The position numbers were made by a program, and so were the translations under genes. The notes beneath the pieces were generated by a model. It had not been told where the DNA came from, made no database searches, and saw only the letters and a list, made by a program, of their open reading frames with translations. Positions 45,001 through 58,100 of a DNA stretch of 64,000 bases are shown here, in pieces; the stretch's first letter is position 1; every line of letters begins with the position of its first letter. The DNA is from Glandiceps talaboti (taxonomy: Eukaryota > Hemichordata > Enteropneusta > Spengelidae): contig NC_135566.1 of NCBI RefSeq assembly GCF_964340395.1, positions 23,354,135-23,418,134 on the forward strand, written 5' to 3'.

Positions 45001-47750
45001 TTTAAAACCAGTGTTGACTGGTTTTGATCAGTTTTGACTTGTTTGCACTGGTTTTCGACCGGTTTTGAAAGGTTTGGACAGTTTTGACAAGTTTTGATCG
45101 GTTTTGACGGGTTTTGAGTTGATTGCACCTATTTTTGACCGGTTTGACCGGTTTGACCGGTTTGCGACAGGTTTTGACCAGTTTTGATCAGTTTTGATCG
45201 GTTTTAAATCGGTGTTGACTGGTTTTGATCAGTTTTGACTTGTTTGCATTGGTTTTAGACCAGTTTGGATGGGTTTTCGACCGGTTTGGACCGGTTTTGA
45301 AAAGTTAGGACAGGTTTTGAAAAGTTTTGATCGGTTTTGACGGGTTTTGAGTTGTTTGCACCTATTTTTGACCAGTTTTCACTATTTTTAAACCGGTTTG
45401 CGACAGGTTTTGACCAGTTTTGATCGGTTTTAAACCGGTTTTGCCTCTTTTTGATCGGCTTTGACTTGTTTTCACCAGTTTTGGACTGGTTTCGATAGAT
45501 TTCGACAGGTTTGAACCAGTTTAGACAGGTTTTGACCAGTTTTGATCTGTTTTCACCTGATTATAACCAATTTGGAAGGTTTTGACCGGTATTGACTCAT
45601 TTTCACCAGTTTTGGTCCGAATTGGATAGGTTTTCGACCGGTTTGGACCGTTTAGACAGGTTGTGACCGGTTTGGACAGGTTCTGGACCGATTTTGATAT
45701 GTTTGCACAGGTTTTGACCAGTTTTGATCAGTTTTGACAGGTTTAAAACCGGTGTTGACTGGTTTTTATCAGTTTTGACTTGTTTGCACTAGTTTTAGAC
45801 CAGTTTGGACCAGTTTTGAAAGGTTTGGACAGGTTTTGACAAGTTTTGATGGGTTTTGAGTTGTTTGCACCTAGTTTTGACCGGTTTTGACCGGTTTGAC
45901 CTGTTTGCGACCGGTTGTGACCGGTTTGGAATGGTTGTGGACAGGTTTTGACCGGTTTGGACAGGTTCTGGACCGGTTTTGATATGTTTGCACAGGTTTT
46001 GACCAGTTTTGATCAGTTTTGACAGGTTTAAAACCAGTGTTGACTGGTTTTTATCAGTTTTGACTTGTTTGCACTAGTTTTAGACCAGTTTAGAATGGTT
46101 TTGGACAGGTTTGGACCGGTTTTGGATCGGTTTTGATATGTTTGCACATGTTTTGACCAGTTTTGATCAGTTTTGACCGGTTTAAAACCAGTGTTGACTG
46201 GTTTTGATCAGTTTTGACTTGTTTGCACTGGTTTTCGACCGGTTTTGAAAGGTTTGGACAGTTTTGACAAGTTTTGATCGGTTTTGACGGGTTTTGAGTT
46301 GATTGCACCTATTTTTGACCGGTTTGACCGGTTTGACCGGTTTGCGACAGGTTTTGACCAGTTTTGATCAGTTTTGATCGGTTTTAAATCGGTGTTGACT
46401 GGTTTTGATCAGTTTTGACTTGTTTGCATTGGTTTTAGACCAGTTTGGATGGGTTTTCGACCGGTTTGGACCGGTTTTGAAAAGTTAGGACAGGTTTTGA
46501 AAAGTTTTGATCGGTTTTGACGGGTTTTGAGTTGTTTGCACCTATTTTTGACCAGTTTTCACTATTTTTAAACCGGTTTGCGACAGGTTTTGACCAGTTT
46601 TGATCGGTTTTAAACCGGTTTTGCCTCTTTTTGATCGGCTTTGACTTGTTTTCACCAGTTTTGGACTGGTTTCGATAGATTTCGACAGGTTTGAACCAGT
46701 TTAGACAGGTTTTGACCAGTTTTGATCTGTTTTCACCTGATTATAACCAATTTGGAAGGTTTTGACCGGTATTGACTCATTTTCACCAGTTTTGGTCCGA
46801 ATTGGATAGGTTTTCGACCGGTTTGGACCGTTTAGACAGGTTGTGACCGGTTTGGACAGGTTCTGGACCGATTTTGATATGTTTGCACAGGTTTTGACCA
46901 GTTTTGATCAGTTTTGACAGGTTTAAAACCGGTGTTGACTGGTTTTTATCAGTTTTGACTTGTTTGCACTAGTTTTAGACCAGTTTGGACCAGTTTTGAA
47001 AGGTTTGGACAGGTTTTGACAAGTTTTGATGGGTTTTGAGTTGTTTGCACCTAGTTTTGACCGGTTTTGACCGGTTTGACCTGTTTGCGACCGGTTGTGA
47101 CCGGTTTGGAATGGTTGTGGACAGGTTTTGACCGGTTTGGACAGGTTCTGGACCGGTTTTGATATGTTTGCACAGGTTTTGACCAGTTTTGATCAGTTTT
47201 GACAGGTTTAAAACCAGTGTTGACTGGTTTTTATCAGTTTTGACTTGTTTGCACTAGATTTAGACCAGTTTAGAATGGTTTTGGACAGGTTTGGACCGGT
47301 TTTGGATCGGTTTTGATATGTTTGCACATGTTTTGACCAGTTTTGATCAGTTTTGACCGGTTTAAAACCAGTGTTGACTGGTTTTGATCAGTTTTGACTT
47401 GTTTGCACTGGTTTTCGACCGGTTTTGAAAGGTTTGGACAGTTTTGACAAGTTTTGATCGGTTTTGACTGGTTTTGAGTTGATTGCACCTATTTTTGACC
47501 GGTTTGACCGGTTTGACCGGTTTGCGACAGGTTTTGACCAGTTTTGATCAGTTTTGATCGGTTTTAAATCGGTGTTGACTGGTTTTGATCAGTTTTGACT
47601 TGTTTGCATTGGTTTTAGACCAGTTTGGATGGGTTTTCGACCGGTTTGGACCGGTTTTGAAAAGTTAGGACAGGTTTTGAAAAGTTTTGATCGGTTTTGA
47701 CGGGTTTTGAGTTGTTTGCACCTATTTTTGACAAGTTTTCACTATTTTTA
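42034..47750. repeat. Run of highly homogeneous 1180-bp higher-order units
   Basis: The same point in successive units lies at 42550, 43730, 44910, 46090 and 47270, each exactly 1180 bp apart. Units differ by only a few substitutions (for example TTGGATCAG versus TTGGATCGG near 42587, and CACTAGATTTAG near 47255). The last unit then enters a partial duplication at about 47.8 kb. Such exact spacing indicates very recent tandem amplification or efficient conversion. Confidence 0.9.
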
Positions 47751-48685
47751 AACCGGTTTGCGACAGGTTTTGACCAGTTTTGATCAGTTTTGATCGGTTT
47801 TAAATCGGTGTTGACTGGTTTTGATCAGTTTTGACTTGTTTGCATTGGTTTTAGACCAGTTTGGATGGGTTTTCGACCGGTTTGGACCGGTTTTGAAAAG
47901 TTAGGACAGGTTTTGAAAAGTTTTGATCGGTTTTGACGGGTTTTGAGTTGTTTGCACCTATTTTTGACCAGTTTTCACTATTTTTAAACCGGTTTGCGAC
48001 AGGTTTTGACCAGTTTTGATCGGTTTTAAACCGGTTTTGCCTCTTTTTGATCGGCTTTGACTTGTTTTCACCAGTTTTGGACTGGTTTCGATAGATTTCG
48101 ACAGGTTTGAACCAGTTTAGACAGGTTTTGACCAGTTTTGATCTGTTTTCACCTGATTATAACCAATTTGGAAGGTTTTGACCGGTATTGACTCATTTTC
48201 ACCAGTTTTGGTCCGAATTGGATAGGTTTTCGACCGGTTTGGACCGTTTAGACAGGTTGTGACCGGTTTGGACAGGTTCTGGACCGATTTTGATATGTTT
48301 GCACAGGTTTTGACCAGTTTTGATCAGTTTTGACAGGTTTAAAACCGGTGTTGACTGGTTTTTATCAGTTTTGACTTGTTTGCACTAGTTTTAGACCAGT
48401 TTGGACCAGTTTTGAAAGGTTTGGACAGGTTTTGACAAGTTTTGATGGGTTTTGAGTTGTTTGCACCTAGTTTTGACCGGTTTTGACCGGTTTGACCTGT
48501 TTGCGACCGGTTGTGACCGGTTTGGAATGGTTGTGGACAGGTTTTGACCGGTTTGGACAGGTTCTGGACCGGTTTTGATATGTTTGCACAGGTTTTGACC
48601 AGTTTTGATCAGTTTTGACAGGTTTAAAACCAGTGTTGACTGGTTTTTATCAGTTTTGACTTGTTTGCACTAGTTTTAGACCAGT

Positions 48686-50150
48686 TTAGAATGGTTTTGG
48701 ACAGGTTTGGACCGGTTTTGGATCGGTTTTGATATGTTTGCACATGTTTTGACCAGTTTTGATCAGTTTTGACCGGTTTAAAACCAGTGTTGACTGGTTT
48801 TGATCAGTTTTGACTTGTTTGCACTGGTTTTCGACCGGTTTTGAAAGGTTTGGACAGTTTTGACAAGTTTTGATCGGTTTTGACGGGTTTTGATTTGATT
48901 GCACCTATTTTTGACCAGTTTTCCCTATTTTTAAACCGGTTTGCGACAGGTTTTGACCAGTTTTGATCGGTTTTAAACCGGTGTTGACTGGTTTTTATCA
49001 GTTTTGACTTGTTTGCACTAGTTTTAGACCAGTTTGGACCAGTTTTGAAAGGTTTGGACAGGTTTTGACAAGTTTTGATGGGTTTTGAGTTGTTTGCACC
49101 TAGTTTTGACCGGTTTTGACCGGTTTGACCTGTTTGCGACCGGTTGTGACCGGTTTGGAATGGTTGTGGACAGGTTTTGACCGGTTTGGACAGGTTCTGG
49201 ACCGGTTTTGATATGTTTGCACAGGTTTTGACCAGTTTTGATCAGTTTTGACAGGTTTAAAACCAGTGTTGACTGGTTTTTATCAGTTTTGACTTGTTTG
49301 CACTAGTTTTAGACCAGTTTAGAATGGTTTTGGACAGGTTTGGACCGGTTTTGGATCGGTTTTGATATGTTTGCACATGTTTTGACCAGTTTTGATCAGT
49401 TTTGACCGGTTTAAAACCAGTGTTGACTGGTTTTGATCAGTTTTGACTTGTTTGCACTGGTTTTCGACCAGTTTTGAAAGGTTTGGACAGTTTTGAAAAG
49501 TTTTGATCGGTTTTGACGGGTTTTGAGTTGTTTGCACCTATTTTTGACCAGTTTTCCCTATTTTTAAACCGGTTTGCCACAGGTTTTGACCAGTTTTGAT
49601 CGGTTTTAAACCGGTTTTGCCTCTTTTTGATCGGCTTTGACTTGTTTTCACCAGTTTTGGACTGGTTTCGATAGATTTCGACATGTTTTGACCAGTTTTG
49701 ATCTGTTTTCACCTGATTATAACCAATTTGGAAGGTTTTGACCGGTATTGACTCATTTTCACCAGTTTTGGTCCGAATTGGATAAGTTTTCGACCGGTTT
49801 GGACCGTTTAGACAGGTTGTGACCGGTTTGGACAGGTTCTGGACCGATTTTGATATGTTTGCACAGGTTTTGACCAGTTTTGATCAGTTTTGACAGGTTT
49901 AAAACCGGTGTTGACTGGTTTTTATCAGTTTTGACTTGTTTGCACTAGTTTTAGACCAGTTTGGACCAGTTTTGAAAGGTTTGGACAGGTTTTGACAAGT
50001 TTTGATGGGTTTTGAGTTGTTTGCACCTAGTTTTGACCGGTTTTGACCGGTTTGACCTGTTTGCGACCGGTTGTGACCGGTTTGGAATGGTTGTGGAAAA
50101 GGTTTTGACCGGTTTGGACAGGTTCTGGACCGGTTTTGATATGTTTGCAC
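48686..50150. repeat. Rearranged type B units with rare variants
   Basis: Contains the GATTTGATTG variant (near 48890), a shortened unit, the TTTGCCACAGG variant (near 49571) and the first GTGGAAAAGG variant (near 50096). The TTTGCCACAGG form also occurs near 32281 and 56880, and GTGGAAAAGG near 55301, 57400 and 59540. Distant units thus share unusual changes. Confidence 0.7.
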
Positions 50151-52032
50151 AGGTTTTGACCAGTTTTGATCAGTTTTGACAGGTTTAAAACCAGTGTTGA
50201 CTGGTTTTTATCAGTTTTGACTTGTTTGCACTAGTTTTAGACCAGTTTAGAATGGTTTTGGACAGGTTTGGACCGGTTTTGGATCGGTTTTGATATGTTT
50301 GCACATGTTTTGACCAGTTTTGATCAGTTTTGACCGGTTTAAAACCAGTGTTGACTGGTTTTGATCAGTTTTGACTTGTTTGCACTGGTTTTCGACCGGT
50401 TTTGAAAGGTTTGGACAGTTTTGACAAGTTTTGATCGGTTTTGACGGGTTTTGAGTTGATTGCACCTATTTTTGACCGGTTTGACCGGTTTGACCGGTTT
50501 GCGACAGGTTTTGACCAGTTTTGATCAGTTTTGATCGGTTTTAAATCGGTGTTGACTGGTTTTGATCAGTTTTGACTTGTTTGCATTGGTTTTAGACCAG
50601 TTTGGATGGGTTTTCGACCGGTTTGGACCGGTTTTGAAAAGTTAGGACAGGTTTTGAAAAGTTTTGATCGGTTTTGACGGGTTTTGAGTTGTTTGCACCT
50701 ATTTTTGACCAGTTTTCCCTATTTTTAAACCGGTTTGCGACAGGTTTTGACCAGTTTTGATCGGTTTTAAACCGGTTTTGCCTCTTTTTGATCGGCTTTG
50801 ACTTGTTTTCACCAGTTTTGGACTGGTTTCGATAGATTTCGACAGGTTTTGACCAGTTTTGATCTGTTTTCACCTGATTATAACCAATTTGGAAGGTTTT
50901 GACCGGTATTGACTCATTTTCACCAGTTTTGGTCCGAATTGGATAGGTTTTCGACCGGTTGGGACCGTTTAGACAGGTTGTGACCGGTTTGGACAGGTTC
51001 TGGACCGATTTTGATATGTTTGCACAGGTTTTGACCAGTTTTGATCAGTTTTGACAGGTTTAAAACCGGTGTTGACTGGTTTTTATCAGTTTTGACTTGT
51101 TTGCACTAGTTTTAGACCAGTTTGGACCAGTTTTGAAAGGTTTGGACAGGTTTTGACAAGTTTTGATGGGTTTTGAGTTGTTTGCACCTAGTTTTGACCG
51201 GTTTTGACCGGTTTGACCTGTTTGCGACCGGTTGTGACCGGTTTGGAATGGTTGTGGACAGGTTTTGACCGGTTTGGACAGGTTCTGGACCGGTTTTGAT
51301 ATGTTTGCACAGGTTTTGACCAGTTTTGATCAGTTTTGACAGGTTTAAAACCAGTGTTGACTGGTTTTTATCAGTTTTGACTTGTTTGCACTAGTTTTAG
51401 ACCAGTTTAGAATGGTTTTGGACAGGTTTGGACCGGTTTTGGATCAGTTTTGATATGTTTGCACATGTTTTGACCAGTTTTGATCAGTTTTGACCGGTTT
51501 AAAACCAGTGTTGACTGGTTTTGATCAGTTTTGACTTGTTTGCACTGGTTTTCGACCGGTTTTGAAAGGTTTGGACAGTTTTGACAAGTTTTGATCGGTT
51601 TTGACGGGTTTTGAGTTGATTGCACCTATTTTTGACCGGTTTGACCGGTTTGACCGGTTTGCGACAGGTTTTGACCAGTTTTGATCAGTTTTGATCGGTT
51701 TTAAATCGGTGTTGACTGGTTTTGATCAGTTTTGACTTGTTTGCATTGGTTTTAGACCAGTTTGGATGGGTTTTCGACCGGTTTGGACCGGTTTTGAAAA
51801 GTTAGGACAGGTTTTGAAAAGTTTTGATCGGTTTTGACGGGTTTTGAGTTGTTTGCACCTATTTTTGGCCAGTTTTCACTATTTTTAAACCGGTTTGCGA
51901 CAGGTTTTGACCAGTTTTGATCGGTTTTAAACCGGTTTTGCCTCTTTTTGATCGGCTTTGACTTGTTTTCACCAGTTTTGGACTGGTTTCGATAGATTTC
52001 GACAGGTTTGAACCAGTTTAGACAGGTTTTGA

Positions 52033-52140
52033 CCAGTTTGATCTGTTTTCACCTGATTATAACCAATTTGGAAGGTTTTGACCGGTATTGACTCATTTTC
52101 ACCAGTTTTGTTTGCACTAGTTTTAGACCAGTTTAGAATG
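52033..52140. repeat. Deletion junction in a type B unit
   Basis: At about 52109 CACCAGTTTTG passes directly to TTTGCACTAGTTTTAG. About 455 bp found in normal units is skipped, giving the shortest landmark interval (725 bp) of the distal array. Confidence 0.7.
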
Positions 52141-55100
52141 GTTTTGGACAGGTTTGGACCGGTTTTGGATCGGTTTTGATATGTTTGCACATGTTTTGAC
52201 CAGTTTTGATCAGTTTTGACCGGTTTAAAACCAGTGTTGACTGGTTTTGATCAGTTTTGACTTGTTTGCACTGGTTTTCGACCGGTTTTGAAAGGTTTGG
52301 ACAGTTTTGACAAGTTTTGATCGGTTTTGACGGGTTTTGAGTTGATTGCACCTATTTTTGACCGGTTTGACCGGTTTGACCGGTTTGCGACAGGTTTTGA
52401 CCAGTTTTGATCAGTTTTGATCGGTTTTAAATCGGTGTTGACTGGTTTTGATCAGTTTTGACTTGTTTGCATTGGTTTTAGACCAGTTTGGATGGGTTTT
52501 CGACCGGTTTGGACCGGTTTTGAAAAGTTAGGACAGGTTTTGAAAAGTTTTGATCGGTTTTGACGGGTTTTGAGTTGTTTGCACCTATTTTTGACCAGTT
52601 TTCACTATTTTTAAACCGGTTTGCGACAGGTTTTGACCAGTTTTGATCGGTTTTAAACCGGTTTTGCCTCTTTTTGATCGGCTTTGACTTGTTTTCACCA
52701 GTTTTGGACTGGTTTCGATAGATTTCGACAGGTTTGAACCAGTTTAGACAGGTTTTGACCAGTTTTGATCTGTTTTCACCTGATTATAACCAATTTGGAA
52801 GGTTTTGACCGGTATTGACTCATTTTCACCAGTTTTGGTCCGAATTGGATAGGTTTTCGACCGGTTTGGACCGTTTAGACAGGTTGTGACCGGTTTGGAC
52901 AGGTTCTGGACCGATTTTGATATGTTTGCACAGGTTTTGACCAGTTTTGATCAGTTTTGACAGGTTTAAAACCGGTGTTGACTGGTTTTTATCAGTTTTG
53001 ACTTGTTTGCACTAGTTTTAGACCAGTTTGGACCAGTTTTGAAAGGTTTGGACAGGTTTGGACAAGTTTTGATGGGTTTTGAGTTGTTTGCACCTAGTTT
53101 TGACCGGTTTTGACCGGTTTGACCTGTTTGCGACCGGTTGTGACCGGTTTGGAATGGTTGTGGACAGGTTTTGACCGGTTTGGACAGGTTCTGGACCGGT
53201 TTTGATATGTTTGCACAGGTTTTGACCAGTTTTGATCAGTTTTGACAGGTTTAAAACCAGTGTTGACTGGTTTTTATCAGTTTTGACTTGTTTGCACTAG
53301 TTTTAGACCAGTTTAGAATGGTTTTGGACAGGTTTGGACCGGTTTTGGATCGGTTTTGATATGTTTGCACATGTTTTGACCAGTTTTGATCAGTTTTGAC
53401 CGGTTTAAAACCAGTGTTGACTGGTTTTGATCAGTTTTGACTTGTTTGCACTGGTTTTCGACCGGTTTTGAAAGGTTTGGACAGTTTTGACAAGTTTTGA
53501 TCGGTTTTGACGGGTTTTGAGTTGATTGCACCTATTTTTGACCGGTTTGACCGGTTTGACCGGTTTGCGACAGGTTTTGACCAGTTTTGATCAGTTTTGA
53601 TCGGTTTTAAATCGGTGTTGACTGGTTTTGATCAGTTTTGACTTGTTTGCATTGGTTTTAGACCAGTTTGGATGGGTTTTCGACCGGTTTGGACCGGTTT
53701 TGAAAAGTTAGGACAGGTTTTGAAAAGTTTTGATCGGTTTTGACGGGTTTTGAGTTGTTTGCACCTATTTTTGACCAGTTTTCACTATTTTTAAACCGGT
53801 TTGCGACAGGTTTTGACCAGTTTTGATCGGTTTTAAACCGGTTTTGCCTCTTTTTGATCGGCTTTGACTTGTTTTCACCAGTTTTGGACTGGTTTCGATA
53901 GATTTCGACAGGTTTTGACCAGTTTTGATCTGTTTTCACCTGATTATAACCAATTTGGAAGGTTTTGACCGGTATTGACTCATTTTCACCAGTTTTGGTC
54001 CGAATTGGATAGGTTTTCGACCGGTTTGGACCGTTTAGACAGGTTGTGACCGGTTTGGACAGGTTCTGGACCGATTTTGATATGTTTGCACAGGTTTTGA
54101 CCAGTTTTGATCAGTTTTGACAGGTTTAAAACCGGTGTTGACTGGTTTTTATCAGTTTTGACTTGTTTGCACTAGTTTTAGACCAGTTTGGACCAGTTTT
54201 GAAAGGTTTGGACAGGTTTGGACAAGTTTTGATGGGTTTTGAGTTGTTTGCACCTAGTTTTGACCGGTTTTGACCGGTTTGACCTGTTTGCGACCGGTTG
54301 TGACCGGTTTGGAATGGTTGTGGACAGGTTTTGACCGGTTTGGACAGGTTCTGGACCGGTTTTGATATGTTTGCACAGGTTTTGACCAGTTTTGATCAGT
54401 TTTGACAGGTTTAAAACCAGTGTTGACTGGTTTTTATCAGTTTTGACTTGTTTGCACTAGTTTTAGACCAGTTTAGAATGGTTTTGGACAGGTTTGGACC
54501 GGTTTTGGATCGGTTTTGATATGTTTGCACATGTTTTGACCAGTTTTGATCAGTTTTGACCGGTTTAAAACCAGTGTTGACTGGTTTTGATCAGTTTTGA
54601 CTTGTTTGCATTGGTTTTAGACCAGTTTGGATGGGTTTTCGACCGGTTTGGACCGGTTTTGAAAAGTTAGGACAGGTTTTGAAAAGTTTTGATCGGTTTT
54701 GACGGGTTTTGAGTTGTTTGCACCTATTTTTGACCAGTTTTCCCTATTTTTAAACCGGTTTGCGACAGGTTTTGACCAGTTTTGATCGGTTTTAAACCGG
54801 TTTTGCCTCTTTTTGATCGGCTTTGACTTGTTTTCACCAGTTTTGGACTGGTTTCGATAGATTTCGACAGGTTTGAACCAGTTTAGACAGGTTTTGACCA
54901 GTTTTGATCTGTTTTCACCTGATTATAACCAATTTGGAAGGTTTTGACCGGTATTGACTCATTTTCACCAGTTTTGGTCCGAATTGGATAGGTTTTCGAC
55001 CGGTTTGGACCGTTTAGACAGGTTGTGACCGGTTTGGACAGGTTCTGGACCGATTTTGATATGTTTGCACAGGTTTTGACCAGTTTTGATCAGTTTTGAC

Positions 55101-58100
55101 AGGTTTAAAACCGGTGTTGACTGGTTTTTATCAGTTTTGACTTGTTTGCACTAGTTTTAGACCAGTTTGGACCAGTTTTGAAAGGTTTGGACAGGTTTGG
55201 ACAAGTTTTGATGGGTTTTGAGTTGTTTGCACCTAGTTTTGACCGGTTTTGACCGGTTTGACCTGTTTGCGACCGGTTGTGACCGGTTTGGAATGGTTGT
55301 GGAAAAGGTTTTGACCGGTTTGGACAGGTTCTGGACCGGTTTTGATATGTTTGCACAGGTTTTGACCAGTTTTGATCAGTTTTGACAGGTTTAAAACCAG
55401 TGTTGACTGGTTTTTATCAGTTTTGACTTGTTTGCACTAGTTTTAGACCAGTTTAGAATGGTTTTGGACAGGTTTGGACCGGTTTTGGATCGGTTTTGAT
55501 ATGTTTGCACATGTTTTGACCAGTTTTGATCAGTTTTGACCGGTTTAAAACCAGTGTTGACTGGTTTTGATCAGTTTTGACTTGTTTGCACTGGTTTTCG
55601 ACCGGTTTTGAAAGGTTTGGACAGTTTTGACAAGTTTTGATCGGTTTTGACGGGTTTTGAGTTGATTGCACCTATTTTTGACCGGTTTGACCGGTTTGCG
55701 ACAGGTTTTGACCAGTTTTGATCAGTTTTGATCGGTTTTAAATCGGTGTTGACTGGTTTTGATCAGTTTTGACTTGTTTGCATTGGTTTTAGACCAGTTT
55801 GGATGGGTTTTCGACCGGTTTGGACCGGTTTTGAAAAGTTAGGACAGGTTTTGAAAAGTTTTGATCGGTTTTGACGGGTTTTGAGTTGTTTGCACCTATT
55901 TTTGACCAGTTTTCCCTATTTTTAAACCGGTTTGCGACAGGTTTTGACCAGTTTTGATCGGTTTTAAACCGGTTTTGCCTCTTTTTGATCGGCTTTGACT
56001 TGTTTTCACCAGTTTTGGACTGGTTTCGATAGATTTCGACAGGTTTGAACCAGTTTAGACAGGTTTTGACCAGTTTTGATCTGTTTTCACCTGATTATAA
56101 CCAATTTGGAAGGTTTTGACCGGTATTGACTCATTTTCACCAGTTTTGGTCCGAATTGGATAGGTTTTCGACCGGTTTGGACCGTTTAGACAGGTTGTGA
56201 CCGGTTTGGACAGGTTCTGGACCGATTTTGATATGTTTGCACAGGTTTTGACCAGTTTTGATCAGTTTTGACAGGTTTAAAACCGGTGTTGACTGGTTTT
56301 TATCAGTTTTGACTTGTTTGCACTAGTTTTAGACCAGTTTGGACCAGTTTTGAAAGGTTTGGACAGGTTTGGACAAGTTTTGATGGGTTTTGAGTTGTTT
56401 GCACCTAGTTTTGACCGGTTTTGACCGGTTTGACCTGTTTGCGACCGGTTGTGACCGGTTTGGAATGGTTGTGGACAGGTTTTGACCGGTTTGGACAGGT
56501 TCTGGACCGGTTTTGATATGTTTGCACAGGTTTTGACCAGTTTTGATCAGTTTTGACAGGTTTAAAACCAGTGTTGACTGGTTTTTATCAGTTTTGACTT
56601 GTTTGCACTAGTTTTAGACCAGTTTAGAATGGTTTTGGACAGGTTTGGACCGGTTTTGGATCGGTTTTGATATGTTTGCACATGTTTTGACCAGTTTTGA
56701 TCAGTTTTGACCGGTTTAAAACCAGTGTTGACTGGTTTTGATCAGTTTTGACTTGTTTGCACTGGTTTTCGACCAGTTTTGAAAGGTTTGGACAGTTTTG
56801 AAAAGTTTTGATCGGTTTTGACGGGTTTTGAGTTGTTTGCACCTATTTTTGACCAGTTTTCCCTATTTTTAAACCGGTTTGCCACAGGTTTTGACCAGTT
56901 TTGATCGGTTTTAAACCGGTTTTGCCTCTTTTTGATCGGCTTTGACTTGTTTTCACCAGTTTTGGACTGGTTTCGATAGATTTCGACATGTTTTGACCAG
57001 TTTTGATCTGTTTTCACCTGATTATAACCAATTTGGAAGGTTTTGACCGGTATTGACTCATTTTCACCAGTTTTGGTCCGAATTGGATAGGTTTTCGACC
57101 GGTTTGGACCGTTTAGACAGGTTGTGACCGGTTTGGACAGGTTCTGGACCGATTTTGATATGTTTGCACAGGTTTTGACCAGTTTTGATCAGTTTTGACA
57201 GGTTTAAAACCGGTGTTGACTGGTTTTTATCAGTTTTGACTTGTTTGCACTAGTTTTAGACCAGTTTGGACCAGTTTTGAAAGGTTTGGACAGGTTTGGA
57301 CAAGTTTTGATGGGTTTTGAGTTGTTTGCACCTAGTTTTGACCGGTTTTGACCGGTTTGACCTGTTTGCGACCGGTTGTGACCGGTTTGGAATGGTTGTG
57401 GAAAAGGTTTTGACCGGTTTGGACAGGTTCTGGACCGGTTTTGATATGTTTGCACAGGTTTTGACCAGTTTTGATCAGTTTTGACAGGTTTAAAACCAGT
57501 GTTGACTGGTTTTTATCAGTTTTGACTTGTTTGCACTAGTTTTAGACCAGTTTAGAATGGTTTTGGACAGGTTTGGACCGGTTTTGGATCGGTTTTGATA
57601 TGTTTGCACATGTTTTGACCAGTTTTGATCAGTTTTGACCGGTTTAAAACCAGTGTTGACTGGTTTTGATCAGTTTTGACTTGTTTGCACTGGTTTTCGA
57701 CCGGTTTTGAAAGGTTTGGACAGTTTTGACAAGTTTTGATCGGTTTTGACGGGTTTTGAGTTGATTGCACCTATTTTTGACCGGTTTGACCGGTTTGACC
57801 GGTTTGCGACAGGTTTTGACCAGTTTTGATCAGTTTTGATCGGTTTTAAATCGGTGTTGACTGGTTTTGATCAGTTTTGACTTGTTTGCATTGGTTTTAG
57901 ACCAGTTTGGATGGGTTTTCGACCGGTTTGGACCGGTTTTGAAAAGTTAGGACAGGTTTTGAAAAGTTTTGATCGGTTTTGACGGGTTTTGAGTTGTTTG
58001 CACCTATTTTTGACCAGTTTTCCCTATTTTTAAACCGGTTTGCGACAGGTTTTGACCAGTTTTGATCGGTTTTAAACCGGTTTTGCCTCTTTTTGATCGG

